A stretch of DNA of 41,732 bases from Prevotellaceae bacterium (GCA_015257125.1 JABZKU010000021.1:1-41732); one strand, 5' to 3'; shown: positions 1 through 9,444, counted from the stretch's first letter. The notes: generated by a model not told the origin, from the letters alone. Translations and numbers: made by a program.

Positions 1-559
1 GAGTGAAAGTGGTCGGGCGGGCGCGCTCCGTTTGCACCCGAGTCGCAACGGCAGGCGGGGAACAGGGGCGCCACGGCCGATGCGCTTGCACAATTCGCGC
101 TCAATTTCAAGTATTGTGTCCGAACGATGTGTCCAAATAATGATCAACGTCGGGAGATCGAACAAGTTTTTGCACAACTTTTCCACAGTCTTGTACATAT
201 CCCCCGTGAAAACCTCGTCGGCGCACCGCTTTTTCGTGAGATGTGCTGAAAATCTGTGTTTTACGCTCTTTTTCTGCCCCGCAGTCGTGAAAAAACACCC
301 CGAGACACCCCAAGGTTGAGGGGGAAAGTCGCCGAGGAAAAGCGAGAACTTGTGTGCGCGCAAAACCGCGTACGTCAACGCGCGTCCGCGGGACGCGACT
401 ACACGCTCACTCCTTCGCATCTCTCACACTATCAGTGAGATAGACCGCTGTCGGAGCGCGTGTGTTGCGCACGAACGGGGACTTTTCGCCCCAAAACGGG
501 GGATATTGTGCGGCGAAATGTTAAAAATGAGCCTCGGAATGAAGAAAAGTGCATTTACA
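1..559. other. Intergenic region with no supported gene
   Basis: No open frame here has convincing protein-like composition. A minus-strand frame starting at an ATG at 198 stays open to the left edge, but its second half is Arg/Pro-rich and looks non-coding. A short inverted repeat (TCTCAC/GTGAGA) lies near 420-437. The region probably separates the fimbrial operon from a gene outside the window. Confidence 0.5.
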
Positions 560-592
560 TTTGGCTGGTAAGGAATTTAACTGATACCTTTG
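560..592 (+). promoter_or_regulatory. Bacteroidetes-type promoter of the fimbrial operon
   Basis: TTTG at 560-563 and TACCTTTG at 585-592 are separated by 21 bp. This matches the Bacteroidetes -33 TTTG / -7 TAnnTTTG consensus and points at the fimbrial operon. Transcription would start near 600, giving a leader of about 600 nt before the first gene. It is the only two-part match seen upstream of the operon. Confidence 0.7.
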
Positions 593-1209
593 CAGCGTAA
601 TCTATCGGAGTCGACAGGCCAAGGCCTCGTAAAACGACGATTTTCCACCGACCGGTTACTTCCTTCCGCCTTGGGAATACGGCGAGCGCCCAGCCGGCGC
701 ACCGCACAACCCGAAGCCCCCTCCAAAGATGAAACGACGAGCCGGAAAAGAACCAACAACACGTTCACGCACGCTCAGTCCCTCATCGACCATGTGACCT
801 CCGAGAGGAGAGAAGCCTAAGCACAGTACGGCAGCTTGAGCAACGAACTGGCACAAGAACGCAACCAGAGATGCCCAAACCGGCCAACGCGCGATCACCG
901 ACACAGCGGATGACGCGCAGGGCACGTCTAAGCGAGATGACGATAGAACTCATCACGAGATGACCCAGTGCAGCCAATGCACCGTCTTCGACGCGCCCAA
1001 CGCCTGCGAAGAAACTTTTCTCCCAACGACTCACCCCTCTCGCCCTCGAACGGACACCGACGCCTACACGCAGGCCGCGCGTACCTTATATATAGGAGCG
1101 CACAACCGCCACATGCGACAAACGACAGCCGCTCCGCCGACCGTCACACCATAATACAGAATCAACTATCCCACCGCCCCAATCGGTAAGTATACAACAA
1201 CACCTAGAT
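593..1209 (+). other. Long 5' leader of the fimbrial operon
   Basis: About 600 nt between the predicted start of transcription and the DUF3575 start codon. Several short frames exist (for example 590-820 and 960-1154) but their composition is rich in Arg, Thr, Ser and Pro without the pattern of a real protein. No classic riboswitch was recognised. It may be a regulatory untranslated leader or may hide a closer promoter lacking the consensus. Confidence 0.4.
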
Positions 1210-1785
1210 ATGAAGAAATTCTTCTTGCTACTCACCCTCATGGCAGCCACCTTCATCGGGACAAGCGCACAGCAAGTCGTGATTAAGAACAATCTGCTCT
1301 ACGACGCGACCTCCACGCCTAACCTCAGCCTCGAGTTCGGCCTGAACAAGAAGCAGACCTTTGACGTGCAGGTGGGATTCAATCCCTTCGACCTCGACAA
1401 GCAGGCCAACAAAAAGTTCAAGCACATTGCGATCCAGCCCGAATGGCGCTATTGGACGTGCGAACGCTTCAACGGACTCTTCTTCGGCATTCACGCCCAC
1501 GCCGGACGTTTCAATGTTTCGAACATGAAGTTCCCCGGAGGTATCCTCCACACCCTCGAAAAGAACCGTTACGAAGGTTGGTTTGTCGGAGCCGGTGTCG
1601 GTATGGGTTACCAACTCGTGCTCAACCGTCGCTGGAGTCTCGAAGCCGAAGTGGGCGCCGGTTACGCCTATTTGGACTACGATAAGTTCCGCTGCAACAC
1701 TTGCGGCAACCTCGAAGCCAGCAAAACCAAAGACTACTTCGGTCTGACCAAGGCCGCCCTCTCCGTAGTCTACGTCATTCGATAA
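1210..1785 (+). CDS. DUF3575 domain outer-membrane protein, fimbria-associated
   Basis: This 191-residue protein has a signal peptide (residues 1-20, cleavage after SA-Q) followed by the KNNLLYD segment typical of DUF3575 proteins. The rest alternates aromatic and polar residues as in a small outer-membrane beta-barrel and ends in YVIR. In Bacteroidales, DUF3575 genes sit at the head of Mfa/Fim fimbrial operons beside DUF3868 genes, as here, where the next gene starts 24 bp downstream. A role in anchoring or assembling fimbriae at the outer membrane is inferred from this context; the biochemical function is not known. Two cysteines (CNTC) near residue 160 could form a disulfide. Confidence 0.85.
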   Translation: MKKFFLLLTLMAATFIGTSAQQVVIKNNLLYDATSTPNLSLEFGLNKKQTFDVQVGFNPFDLDKQANKKFKHIAIQPEWRYWTCERFNGLFFGIHAHAGRFNVSNMKFPGGILHTLEKNRYEGWFVGAGVGMGYQLVLNRRWSLEAEVGAGYAYLDYDKFRCNTCGNLEASKTKDYFGLTKAALSVVYVIR

Positions 1786-1809
1786 CCCTCACGTAAGCCC
1801 CTAAGCAAC

Positions 1810-3231
1810 ATGATTTTCAAATCTCTCTCTGTCATCGCATTGCTCTCCGCCGCGCTGGCGCTCCCGGCCCACGCCGCAGGAGACGTTCGGGGAAACGTCG
1901 GATTCACACCCGCCAAGGTGAAGGCCGGACGCGACAGCATCCGCATCGCCTTCGACGTGATCCTCGACCACGTTGACCTCGGCACCAACGCGCAGCTCAA
2001 CCTCCGCCCCCGACTTGTGTCGCAAGACGGCACGCAAGTCTATGAGTTCGCCCCCATCTCGGTGGCCGGACGCAATCGCCACATCATGTGGCAGCGCGGT
2101 GAGCGCACCACACCCCAACCCCTCCGCGCAAGAGGCGAACGCATGGTCGTGCCCGTCAGCATCACCGCACCCGCCTATGAGTGGACCCGCACTGCAAAAC
2201 TCAACGTCGAAGAGCAAATCACCGGTTGCGCCTCCTGCGAACTCGAACGCCACGAGTTCACCGTAGCCGAACGCCTTTCGCGTGAACCCTATCGCCCCAC
2301 CTTCTCGGTGGCCTATATTACTCCCGAAGCCGAAGCGGTCAAAGTGCGTTCCGAAAAGTTCGTCGCACGCTTCAACTTCCGCGTCAACCGCACCGAACTC
2401 CTCCGCAACCTCGGCAACAACGCCGTTGAATTCGCCCGCGTCGACAGCGTGGCCAACGCCATCCTCGGCAACAAGGACGTGACGGTACGCACCGTGAACA
2501 TCGACGGTTACGCTTCGCCCGAAGGACAAGAGGCCAACAACATCCGCCTCGCCGACGGCCGTGCCAAGTCGTTCGTGAAATACCTCGAACAAACCTACGG
2601 CCTCTCCACCCGCCTCTTCCAAGTGCAAGGACACGGCGAAGACTGGGCCGGACTCCGCCAGTGGCTCACCGCCAACAACACGCAGTGGAACGCCCAACTC
2701 TTCGACATCGTCGACGGACAAGCACGCAATAATAACGCGCGTAAGGAGAACCTCAAGAAACTCGACGGCGGCAACGCTTATCGTTTCCTCCTCGAGAACG
2801 TCTTCCCCGAACTCCGTCGCACCGAATACCAGTTCACCTACCAAGTGCGCAGCTTCAACGCTGCCGAAGCCATCGAGCGCTACAAGACCAACCCGCGTCT
2901 GCTCAGCCTCGCCGAACTCTATCTGGTGGGCAACAGCTTCCCCGAAGGCAGCGCCGAACGTCGTGGCGTGTTCGAAACCGCACAGCGTCTCTTCCCCGAC
3001 GCACCCGTGAGCCGCTTCAACGCCATCGCCGGCAATTTGGCCGATGGAAACAACGGAAACTACACTGATTTCCTCGCCAACTTCCCTGCTTCTGCAGAAC
3101 AGTTGAACAACCTCGGCGTACACTACGCCCTCACCGGCAACTACAAGCAAGCCGCTGAGTGCTTCCGTCGCGCAGGCAATCTGCCCCAAGCCGTCAAGAA
3201 CCTCCAAGAATTGAGCAAGGTGGAGCGTTAA
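1810..3231 (+). CDS. DUF3868 protein with OmpA-like and TPR-like regions
   Basis: The 473-residue protein has a signal peptide ending near ALPAHA (residue 22). An N-terminal DUF3868-type region follows, with a CASC cysteine pair near residue 140. An OmpA-like segment lies around residues 220-280 (IDGYASPEG...NIRLADGRA), which in OmpA-family proteins binds peptidoglycan. The C-terminal 100 residues contain helical TPR-like repeats (NNLGVHYALTGNYKQAAECF). It probably links the outer-membrane fimbrial apparatus to the cell wall. This gene and the DUF3575 gene before it form the standard pair upstream of Bacteroidales major fimbrilin genes. The function is inferred from domain content and position. 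Confidence 0.85.
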   Translation: MIFKSLSVIALLSAALALPAHAAGDVRGNVGFTPAKVKAGRDSIRIAFDVILDHVDLGTNAQLNLRPRLVSQDGTQVYEFAPISVAGRNRHIMWQRGERTTPQPLRARGERMVVPVSITAPAYEWTRTAKLNVEEQITGCASCELERHEFTVAERLSREPYRPTFSVAYITPEAEAVKVRSEKFVARFNFRVNRTELLRNLGNNAVEFARVDSVANAILGNKDVTVRTVNIDGYASPEGQEANNIRLADGRAKSFVKYLEQTYGLSTRLFQVQGHGEDWAGLRQWLTANNTQWNAQLFDIVDGQARNNNARKENLKKLDGGNAYRFLLENVFPELRRTEYQFTYQVRSFNAAEAIERYKTNPRLLSLAELYLVGNSFPEGSAERRGVFETAQRLFPDAPVSRFNAIAGNLADGNNGNYTDFLANFPASAEQLNNLGVHYALTGNYKQAAECFRRAGNLPQAVKNLQELSKVER

Positions 3232-3318
3232 GACCTGCCAAGGCGCCGTAAGGACGCCCGCGAGTCTATACTCTTCCCCAATCAGATAATCCATTCAATA
3301 ATCAACAATTTATTCGTT

Positions 3319-5214
3319 ATGAAGAAACATCTTCTCCTCGCAGCAATGCTCCTCACGGCTACGGCCTCTGTAGGAACGTTCTCTGCCTGCTCGAACGAAG
3401 AAATCAAGCCCACCACCGAACATAATAACGTAGGTGGTACGACTTCGATGTCTATCCAGTTCGCGCTGCAACTGCCCAAGCAGAATCGTGCAGCAGATGA
3501 CAAGCAGAACACGCAAAATCCCGAGTTTAACTACGCCGGTAAGTGGATTGGTAACGACCTCATCGAAAGCGTTGACGTCTACATCTTCAAGGCCGACGCG
3601 GGTGCAGCCGGTGGTTACTCGCTCGAAAAGAGCGAGACCCTCGACGCAACGAAGATCTCCTTCGAGCAACCTAAGGCTGGTGACACTAACGTAGCCTTCA
3701 TTCGTCCTAAGAAGGGCTTTAAGGTTGATCCGGGTCAGAAGCGCGTTTTCGTAGTAGTGAATCCCACTGCAGAAACGAAGGCTCTCCTGACTGGTGCTAC
3801 TGACTTCACGGCTTTTGAAACGAAGTACAACGGCGTGATGACCTTCACGAACGCAGGTGCTGCCGCCCCCACTGTTTATACAGACGCTACGGCTGCTACT
3901 GCTGCTACCGGTACAGATCCCTTCACTGTTGCTGATCACCTCGCAAAGGTCAAGAATCAAGGTACAACCGACGCAAAGGACGTTATCGTGATGACGGGTG
4001 CTTATGGTGAAATCAACGTTCTCGATAACGTGAACGAAGCCGCTACCCTCAATACGTCAAGTCCTCAAAACCGTGCCAGCGTAACTGTACAACGTGCTGT
4101 TGCTCGTGTACTCGTTACCACTGACAAAGATTCTTATGAAGTCAAAGGTGACGACCCCACGACCGATGGTGTCGTAGAAACTGAAGCTGATGGTAACGCA
4201 GTAGTTCTTGCTACTATCTCGAACCTCACTTATGTTGCGGCTCAAGGTGAAAGCTCGCTCTACTTCAATCAGCAGGACAGCGACAACCCCACCAACTACC
4301 AGTACAAGACGCCCAATAGCACCTACATCCCCACTGGTACGGCTGATGATCCCGCTGCCAACTACGGTGTTGCTCAGTACGCTATGTACGACTATACCGG
4401 TTTGTGGCGCAAGCACGATAACAAGTTCGGTGGTTACGACGTTCCCACGAATGCCGCTTACAATGCTACTTTGAACAACGTTGTTAGTCAAGTTCAGAAC
4501 GCAGACGGTCTCCACGGTGAGTTCTTCCTTCCCAACACGCACGCCTTCCACGACACTGATCGTGGCCAGAGCGGCTACCGCAAGGGTAACACCGCTTATG
4601 TCCTCATCCGCGGTAAGATCAATCCTAAGTTCGTTTGGACTGGTCCTAACCAGATCGAACGCAACTGGGAAACTTCTGCTCACAAGGATGACGACCTCTT
4701 CCTCGGTGACGACGGCAAGTTCTACGCCAGTGCAGCACTTGCTAAGGATCCCACCACGAGCGGTAACGCTGCTGCTGCTGCCATGAAGGTGAAGAAGTTC
4801 GTTAAGGGTAAGGTGCTTTACTTCGTATGGGTGAACCCCGACAAGACGAGCGCAACGGAGTGGATCAACTCGCCCGCTATCCGTAACAACATCTACCACA
4901 TCCAGATTTCGGGTATCGCTAACTACGTGTACAACTGGAACCCGCTCATCCCGAACCCCAACGATCCTATCGATCCGACGCAGCCCGTGAGCCCCGAGAA
5001 TCCCCGCGATCCTCGCAACCCCAACAACCCCGATCCTCAGCCCAGTGTGCCCACGGATCCCACGGATCCCACGAAGCCTAACAAGCCCGATCCCGATGAA
5101 CCCCCCACGCCCATCACTCCCGATCAGCCCCTCTCGCTGAAGGAAGCTTGGATGTCGGTTGACGTTACGATCCTCCCCTGGCAGGTTCACACTCTTAAGG
5201 TGATTCTCCAGTAA
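3319..5214 (+). CDS. Major fimbrilin, Mfa1/FimA type lipoprotein precursor
   Basis: A 631-residue structural fimbrial subunit. The lipobox ends at Cys24 (TFSAC), so export as a lipoprotein is expected, followed in this family by proteolytic removal of the N-terminal strand; Arg57 (KQNRAADD) is a candidate Arg-specific cleavage site. The family segment with KRAV-like pattern appears as VQRAVARVLVTT. An unusually long Pro/Asp/Asn linker occupies about residues 542-604, followed by a final strand (residues 605-631) with the Trp and alternating hydrophobics expected for strand exchange between subunits. Codons favour GGT, GCT, GTT and AAG far more than the neighbours, which fits very high expression. 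A strong terminator follows 50 bp downstream. Confidence 0.88.
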   Translation: MKKHLLLAAMLLTATASVGTFSACSNEEIKPTTEHNNVGGTTSMSIQFALQLPKQNRAADDKQNTQNPEFNYAGKWIGNDLIESVDVYIFKADAGAAGGYSLEKSETLDATKISFEQPKAGDTNVAFIRPKKGFKVDPGQKRVFVVVNPTAETKALLTGATDFTAFETKYNGVMTFTNAGAAAPTVYTDATAATAATGTDPFTVADHLAKVKNQGTTDAKDVIVMTGAYGEINVLDNVNEAATLNTSSPQNRASVTVQRAVARVLVTTDKDSYEVKGDDPTTDGVVETEADGNAVVLATISNLTYVAAQGESSLYFNQQDSDNPTNYQYKTPNSTYIPTGTADDPAANYGVAQYAMYDYTGLWRKHDNKFGGYDVPTNAAYNATLNNVVSQVQNADGLHGEFFLPNTHAFHDTDRGQSGYRKGNTAYVLIRGKINPKFVWTGPNQIERNWETSAHKDDDLFLGDDGKFYASAALAKDPTTSGNAAAAAMKVKKFVKGKVLYFVWVNPDKTSATEWINSPAIRNNIYHIQISGIANYVYNWNPLIPNPNDPIDPTQPVSPENPRDPRNPNNPDPQPSVPTDPTDPTKPNKPDPDEPPTPITPDQPLSLKEAWMSVDVTILPWQVHTLKVILQ

Positions 5215-5266
5215 TATGGAATGGCGTTTGTTCACGACTTCATTGACGCGAACAACCTAAATACCC

Positions 5267-5306
5267 GCGGCGAGGGAGAAATCCCTCTCCCTCGCCGCAC
5301 TTTTTT
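5267..5306 (+). terminator. Strong intrinsic terminator after the major fimbrilin
   Basis: A perfect 13-bp stem (5267-5279 with 5286-5298) encloses a 6-nt loop and is followed by a T-rich run from 5301 (TTTTTTCTCTTTCTC). It lies between the major fimbrilin and the anchor gene of the same strand, so it likely gives abundant fimbrilin mRNA with only partial read-through into the accessory genes. Confidence 0.85.
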
Positions 5307-5331
5307 CTCTTTCTCTTTTTCTCACATCACG

Positions 5332-6387
5332 ATGAATTTACCTAACAAGCTTACCGGAGTGTTTTTCACCTTAGGACTGGGATTGCTCCTTACAGGCTGC
5401 GAATCCATGTTCCACGATGACCTCGAAAATTGCCCCCAGGCTGTGTATGTGAAACTCTACACCAACACGGCTTGTAAGGCAGATCCCATCGGTCTCAACA
5501 CACAGTCCAACGTTCACCTCTTTGCCTTCGACGAGGAGAATCGACTCGCTGCAAGTACTGAACTCAAGGACATCGATCTCGGCAACCCCGAAAAGGGACT
5601 CACGGAGATCAAACTTCCCATCAAAAATGCTACCCCCGACCAAGATCGCGTCTACAATATCTACGCCTGGACGGGAGTGAACGGGAAATTTAACGTACAG
5701 GAGCCCAAAATCGGCGTGAAGAAGGATGAACTCTTCGCCTCGCTCAAAACCGATGCCGACGCTGCTTACATGCGTCTCGGACAAGATCGCGTTTACCAAG
5801 GCACGAATTCCCATCCAGTCCTTTTGAAGAATCCTGCCAAAAATGGTGCACAAGAGGAACATATTGCTATCGCAGTAGGCGAAAAGACCTACCGTCTCAA
5901 TATTTCCGTAGTGCTCGATAAGTCGATTCGCAATCGCGCATCGTCACCTTCTACTCGCGAATTCGGAGTCGAAATCGCATCGGCCAACGCCACTTATAAC
6001 TATGATGCTTCACACCACGCTAACTCGGCGGTGTCGAAATATGCTCCCAACAGCCCCATTATCTACGGGGATACTGCACTCATTGCCAAATACACGCTGC
6101 TTGACCTGCAAACTGGTCTTAAAAGCACAGTGCGCATCACCAATCAAAAGAACGGTGAGAGACGTGAGGTGCAAATGCCGCAAGAAATCAAGCAAGATCT
6201 CATTGCTGCCATATTGGCCTACGCCAGCAACGAAGACAACAAGTTCGGATTCAATTTAGATTGCGAACACGACATCGATATCAAGTTCTTGATCAAAGAC
6301 AAATGTGTCGACTGTGGTGACTATATGTGCGCTGGTGTATTCATCAATGATTGGCTCGTGCACACTTTCAAGTACGTTCTGGAATAA
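5332..6387 (+). CDS. FimB/Mfa2-family fimbrial anchor lipoprotein
   Basis: The start at 5332 is chosen because it gives a clean lipoprotein signal peptide with Cys23 (LLLTGC); the open frame extends back to 5221 but that part would overlap the terminator and lacks a signal. The 351-residue protein has the DDLENCP motif right after the lipid-modified region and VYVKLYT, as in the FimB/Mfa2 family. Members of that family anchor the fimbria and limit its length at the outer membrane. Four cysteines near the C-terminus (KDKCVDCGDYMC) are noticeable and could pair. It is the first gene after the fimbrilin terminator, as in mfa and fim clusters. Confidence 0.82.
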   Translation: MNLPNKLTGVFFTLGLGLLLTGCESMFHDDLENCPQAVYVKLYTNTACKADPIGLNTQSNVHLFAFDEENRLAASTELKDIDLGNPEKGLTEIKLPIKNATPDQDRVYNIYAWTGVNGKFNVQEPKIGVKKDELFASLKTDADAAYMRLGQDRVYQGTNSHPVLLKNPAKNGAQEEHIAIAVGEKTYRLNISVVLDKSIRNRASSPSTREFGVEIASANATYNYDASHHANSAVSKYAPNSPIIYGDTALIAKYTLLDLQTGLKSTVRITNQKNGERREVQMPQEIKQDLIAAILAYASNEDNKFGFNLDCEHDIDIKFLIKDKCVDCGDYMCAGVFINDWLVHTFKYVLE

Positions 6388-6488
6388 TAGCGTAAAAGCC
6401 ACTGACGTTTCAGCTTTTTATTTTGCCTTCTCCGCGCAATGGCCGGATGTAGTCAGCAACGTCAGCATTCTAACACAATATACGCTAA

Positions 6489-6510
6489 GGGGTGAGCTTT
6501 CGCTCGCCCC
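6489..6510 (+). other. GC-rich intergenic hairpin without T-run
   Basis: A 9-bp stem with one G-U pair (6489-6497 with 6502-6510) and a 4-nt loop lies in the 180-bp gap between two fimbrial lipoprotein genes. The following bases are not T-rich, so an mRNA-processing or stabilising hairpin is more likely than a terminator. A weaker hairpin with a T-run precedes it near 6390-6420. Confidence 0.45.
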
Positions 6511-6567
6511 ACAGCGTCCCCCTCTCTTCACCGCGCCGCAGCATTCTGCACGACGCCATTCATTTAT

Positions 6568-8169
6568 ATGACTATGCTCCCATTAAACGACATTTTACAC
6601 CGCACCGGACTCGCAGCGAGCCTCGCTGTCCTCCTCGGCTTTGCCGCGGGATGCAAGCAAGAGTTCATCGGCCCGGAACAGCCTAAAGCACCGGAGTCTG
6701 TGTATATGTCGGCTGCCGTTAGTATTAGAGGCGTGGCCGGCACGATCAACACCAGTGCCGACTTTGAAGACCGCGTCAAGACGGTGCGACTCATCATTTG
6801 CGACACGCCCAGCGGAGCGGTGCTCTACAATCAAATGCATAATGTCGGTGATTTTACCAACCAACCCGAGGGACAAACCACGGTCTGGTCGAAACCTTTC
6901 AAAATCACCGAAGGACAGCGCGATTTCTTCTTTATCGCCAACGAACAAGATTGGAACCTCACCGTACCGCTCACTGGCATCACCAATCGCGCACAGCTCT
7001 TTGCCAACAACGCGCTCACGCACATCACTTTCCCAGCCGGCTATCGTCCTTCAGAGAACAAACCGTTGCTAATGACCCGTGCCTATCGAAATGTAGCTAT
7101 TGTCGCTGTTCGCAACGGTAAAGGAGCATCGGCAGCCGATCCTCAACACTTCGTGGCCGATGGTGACGAACAGGTGGAGCTTATCCGCACGCTCGCCAAA
7201 GTGAAACTCAAACTCGAAGGAGTTGTGAACGTTGAAGAAGTGGGCGGCGCACTTAAAGCTACAGATATTAAGTTCAAGCGCGTCATTCCTTTCAAGGGGA
7301 TTTCACTTGTGAATGTGCCCAAGTACTTCTCCCTCTTTGTCAATCCTTACTTTGACGGCCCCGGCTATCCGACCACCGGACAGTTCTCCACCGATTTCTA
7401 CTCTGCATCGGATTTGGCCGAAACGGTGAACTTCTCCAAAGCACAAATGCTCGCCAACTCTGAGGCGCACTACCTTGCCCTCAGTGAGCAACCCGGACAG
7501 CCCACCACGCTCTACGACTACGTTACTTCCTACTATCTCCCCGAGAACTTGCGTCGTGTCAATGGATCGGATCCGGCGTTGCCAGGTTTCGTGCCCGGAG
7601 CTTCTTCCTTCTACATCACCGACGGAGGAGGTAATGACTACTACAAGTTCTCGATTTGGCAGAGTGCCTTCACCGAAGACCAAAAAGAAGTGGACAACGG
7701 GGTGTTCTTTACCCTCCCCAACGCGGCCAACTACTCGAAGTTCTCCACCGTGCGTAACAACGCCTACGAGATTACGGCAAAAGAAGGTTTCCAACTCACG
7801 CTCAATTATAACATTGAGGACTGGTGTACGGGTAAAATCGGCCGTGTCTATGCCGGTTTCAACTTCAATGTCGTAGTAGACGAACCCACTTTCCCCGGCG
7901 GTGCCTCCACGGTGCGCATCATCACGGCGGAGAAGGGACTCGTACAGCTCGGACTCGTGGAACTCGTGCCGCGTGTCAACAATGCGAAGTTCATTGTGGG
8001 TAGTGACCAACTCGACAAGCTCCGCTTCGGCAACCAAGCCGGTCAGAGCGCTTTCCAAGAACAAACCGAGGCCAAACTCCAATTGCCCACGGAACCTGCC
8101 GCAGCAGGCACACCGATCTTCGACATCAAATACAACAATAAGGTCGTCTACACCGTCAAAAGCGAATAA
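6568..8169 (+). CDS. Fimbrillin-like minor subunit lipoprotein
   Basis: A 533-residue protein with a lipobox at Cys29 (GFAAGC). An internal ATG at 6574 would serve as an alternative start with the same signal. The body shows the fimbrillin-family pattern: an early beta-rich domain beginning VYMSAAVSI, the segment KPLLMTRAYRNV, and an alternating C-terminal strand ending VYTVKSE. It is probably an accessory or tip subunit, equivalent in position to Mfa3 in P. gingivalis; I cannot assign a specific one. The next gene begins 2 bp after its stop, which indicates tight co-translation. Confidence 0.72.
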   Translation: MTMLPLNDILHRTGLAASLAVLLGFAAGCKQEFIGPEQPKAPESVYMSAAVSIRGVAGTINTSADFEDRVKTVRLIICDTPSGAVLYNQMHNVGDFTNQPEGQTTVWSKPFKITEGQRDFFFIANEQDWNLTVPLTGITNRAQLFANNALTHITFPAGYRPSENKPLLMTRAYRNVAIVAVRNGKGASAADPQHFVADGDEQVELIRTLAKVKLKLEGVVNVEEVGGALKATDIKFKRVIPFKGISLVNVPKYFSLFVNPYFDGPGYPTTGQFSTDFYSASDLAETVNFSKAQMLANSEAHYLALSEQPGQPTTLYDYVTSYYLPENLRRVNGSDPALPGFVPGASSFYITDGGGNDYYKFSIWQSAFTEDQKEVDNGVFFTLPNAANYSKFSTVRNNAYEITAKEGFQLTLNYNIEDWCTGKIGRVYAGFNFNVVVDEPTFPGGASTVRIITAEKGLVQLGLVELVPRVNNAKFIVGSDQLDKLRFGNQAGQSAFQEQTEAKLQLPTEPAAAGTPIFDIKYNNKVVYTVKSE

Positions 8170-8171
8170 CG

Positions 8172-9344
8172 ATGAAACTAATCCATACGCTCAGCATCGC
8201 ACTCCTGGCCGTCGCGGCGATTCTTTTGGGTGCTTGCAACAAGACCTATGAACCCGACGGACCCAACGGCGGTGAAGGCAAGCTCCAACTCCGCTTCGGC
8301 GCCGAGGATCTCGTGCAGCGCGATACCCGCGGTATTGCCACACCGGCAGAAAATCACGTCGACAAGGTGGATGTGGTCTTCTTCCAAGGACAGAACAAAA
8401 AGCCCATCACCCCCAACTCGGGTGGCGCTGCTGCCGGCTATTTCCACTTCGAATCCGGACAAGTCGGCGACTGGTTGAACAACGATCCCTCCACGCAAAC
8501 GGTTTATCTCCCTGTCAAAGCAGCGGACGTCAACGGTTTGACCGCCATCACCTTGCTCAATCTCCCCGATGCCGTGCGCAGCCGTTTGGCCGTCGGTGCT
8601 ACGGATGAGATCACGACGCTCGATCAGCTCCAAAAAGCCGTGTCACAGACGATTGCAACGGTCAACGATCTGAGCACGCCGCTGCTGATGACCGGAACCA
8701 AAGCGGTGAATTTTACCAACCCCAACACACAGGACAACAAAATCGAGGTGAGCGTCAAGCGTGCCGTTTCCCGTTTCGATGTAGTGCTTTATTATAATTG
8801 GGACAAATTGATTCCCAATCAGCAAAAAGGCCTCTACACCTATAAAGATTTCCCCGGCAAAACTTATGTGGGTGTCAATGACGACATCACGAGCCGCGTA
8901 GATGGTGCGAAAACGCAAATCGCCGACCTTACCGCCATCCCCGCTCCGCTCACCCTGGCCGATGCCGTGCCCACTTCTGCGCTCCCCACGGTCTATGTCA
9001 ACGAATATGACATCACCGGCAAGACCCCGGCCGATGCGCCTGCCCCCTACATCTTGCTCGAACTCCCTGCCAAATTGGGCGACGGCAATCCCCTTGCCGG
9101 CATCTTCCCCCCTCCCGCCGGCGGCGACTTCAGCAACGATGCCGTAAAATGCTACTACAAAGTGCTCCTTCCCCGCAAGATCGATCGTAACTGCCGTTAC
9201 GTCCTTCATGCACACGTCGTAGGCCCCGGCTCTCCCAGCCCCGACAATGCTGTCGTCCTCGAATTTAAGATGACGGTTAAAAAGTGGGATGCAGTGACCG
9301 TGCCCGGCTACTACGGTGACGATCAAATAGTAGAACGTCTCTAA
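8172..9344 (+). CDS. Fimbrillin-like minor subunit lipoprotein
   Basis: This 390-residue protein has a lipobox at Cys22 (LLGAC). Family-like segments are STPLLMTG and VKRAVSRFDVVLYYN, the latter being the central strand motif of Mfa1-type fimbrillins, and the final 40 residues contain a beta-strand pair with LEFKMTVKKWDAV. It is almost certainly co-transcribed with the gene 2 bp upstream. It is inferred to be a minor fimbrial component exposed on the fibre or at its tip; nothing shows which. Pro- and Ala-rich stretches near residues 260-300 look like flexible loops. Confidence 0.72.
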   Translation: MKLIHTLSIALLAVAAILLGACNKTYEPDGPNGGEGKLQLRFGAEDLVQRDTRGIATPAENHVDKVDVVFFQGQNKKPITPNSGGAAAGYFHFESGQVGDWLNNDPSTQTVYLPVKAADVNGLTAITLLNLPDAVRSRLAVGATDEITTLDQLQKAVSQTIATVNDLSTPLLMTGTKAVNFTNPNTQDNKIEVSVKRAVSRFDVVLYYNWDKLIPNQQKGLYTYKDFPGKTYVGVNDDITSRVDGAKTQIADLTAIPAPLTLADAVPTSALPTVYVNEYDITGKTPADAPAPYILLELPAKLGDGNPLAGIFPPPAGGDFSNDAVKCYYKVLLPRKIDRNCRYVLHAHVVGPGSPSPDNAVVLEFKMTVKKWDAVTVPGYYGDDQIVERL

Positions 9345-9373
9345 ACTTTTGCGAGCACAACGCCACTCTTATG

Positions 9374-9408
9374 GGGCGAACGTCTGACGTACGTTCAGCC
9401 GTTCGCCC
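9374..9408 (+). terminator. Intergenic hairpin, possible partial terminator
   Basis: A 9-bp outer stem (9374-9382 with 9400-9408) encloses an inner CTGA/TCAG stem, and is followed by TTTATGCTCTATTTTCTC. It sits between two fimbrial lipoprotein genes. The short T-run suggests only partial termination. Confidence 0.5.
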
Positions 9409-9444
9409 TTTATGCTCTATTTTCTCTCAGCAGCCAACCACGAA

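Noticed and set aside
179..188. TTTTCCACA resembling a DnaA box
   Set aside because: A single imperfect copy, with no cluster, AT-rich unwinding region or dnaA/dnaN gene nearby.
1..198. Minus-strand frame open to the left edge starting at ATG 198
   Set aside because: Its first 40 codons look protein-like but the rest is Arg/Pro/Leu-rich, with no family match and no promoter; too little to call a gene.
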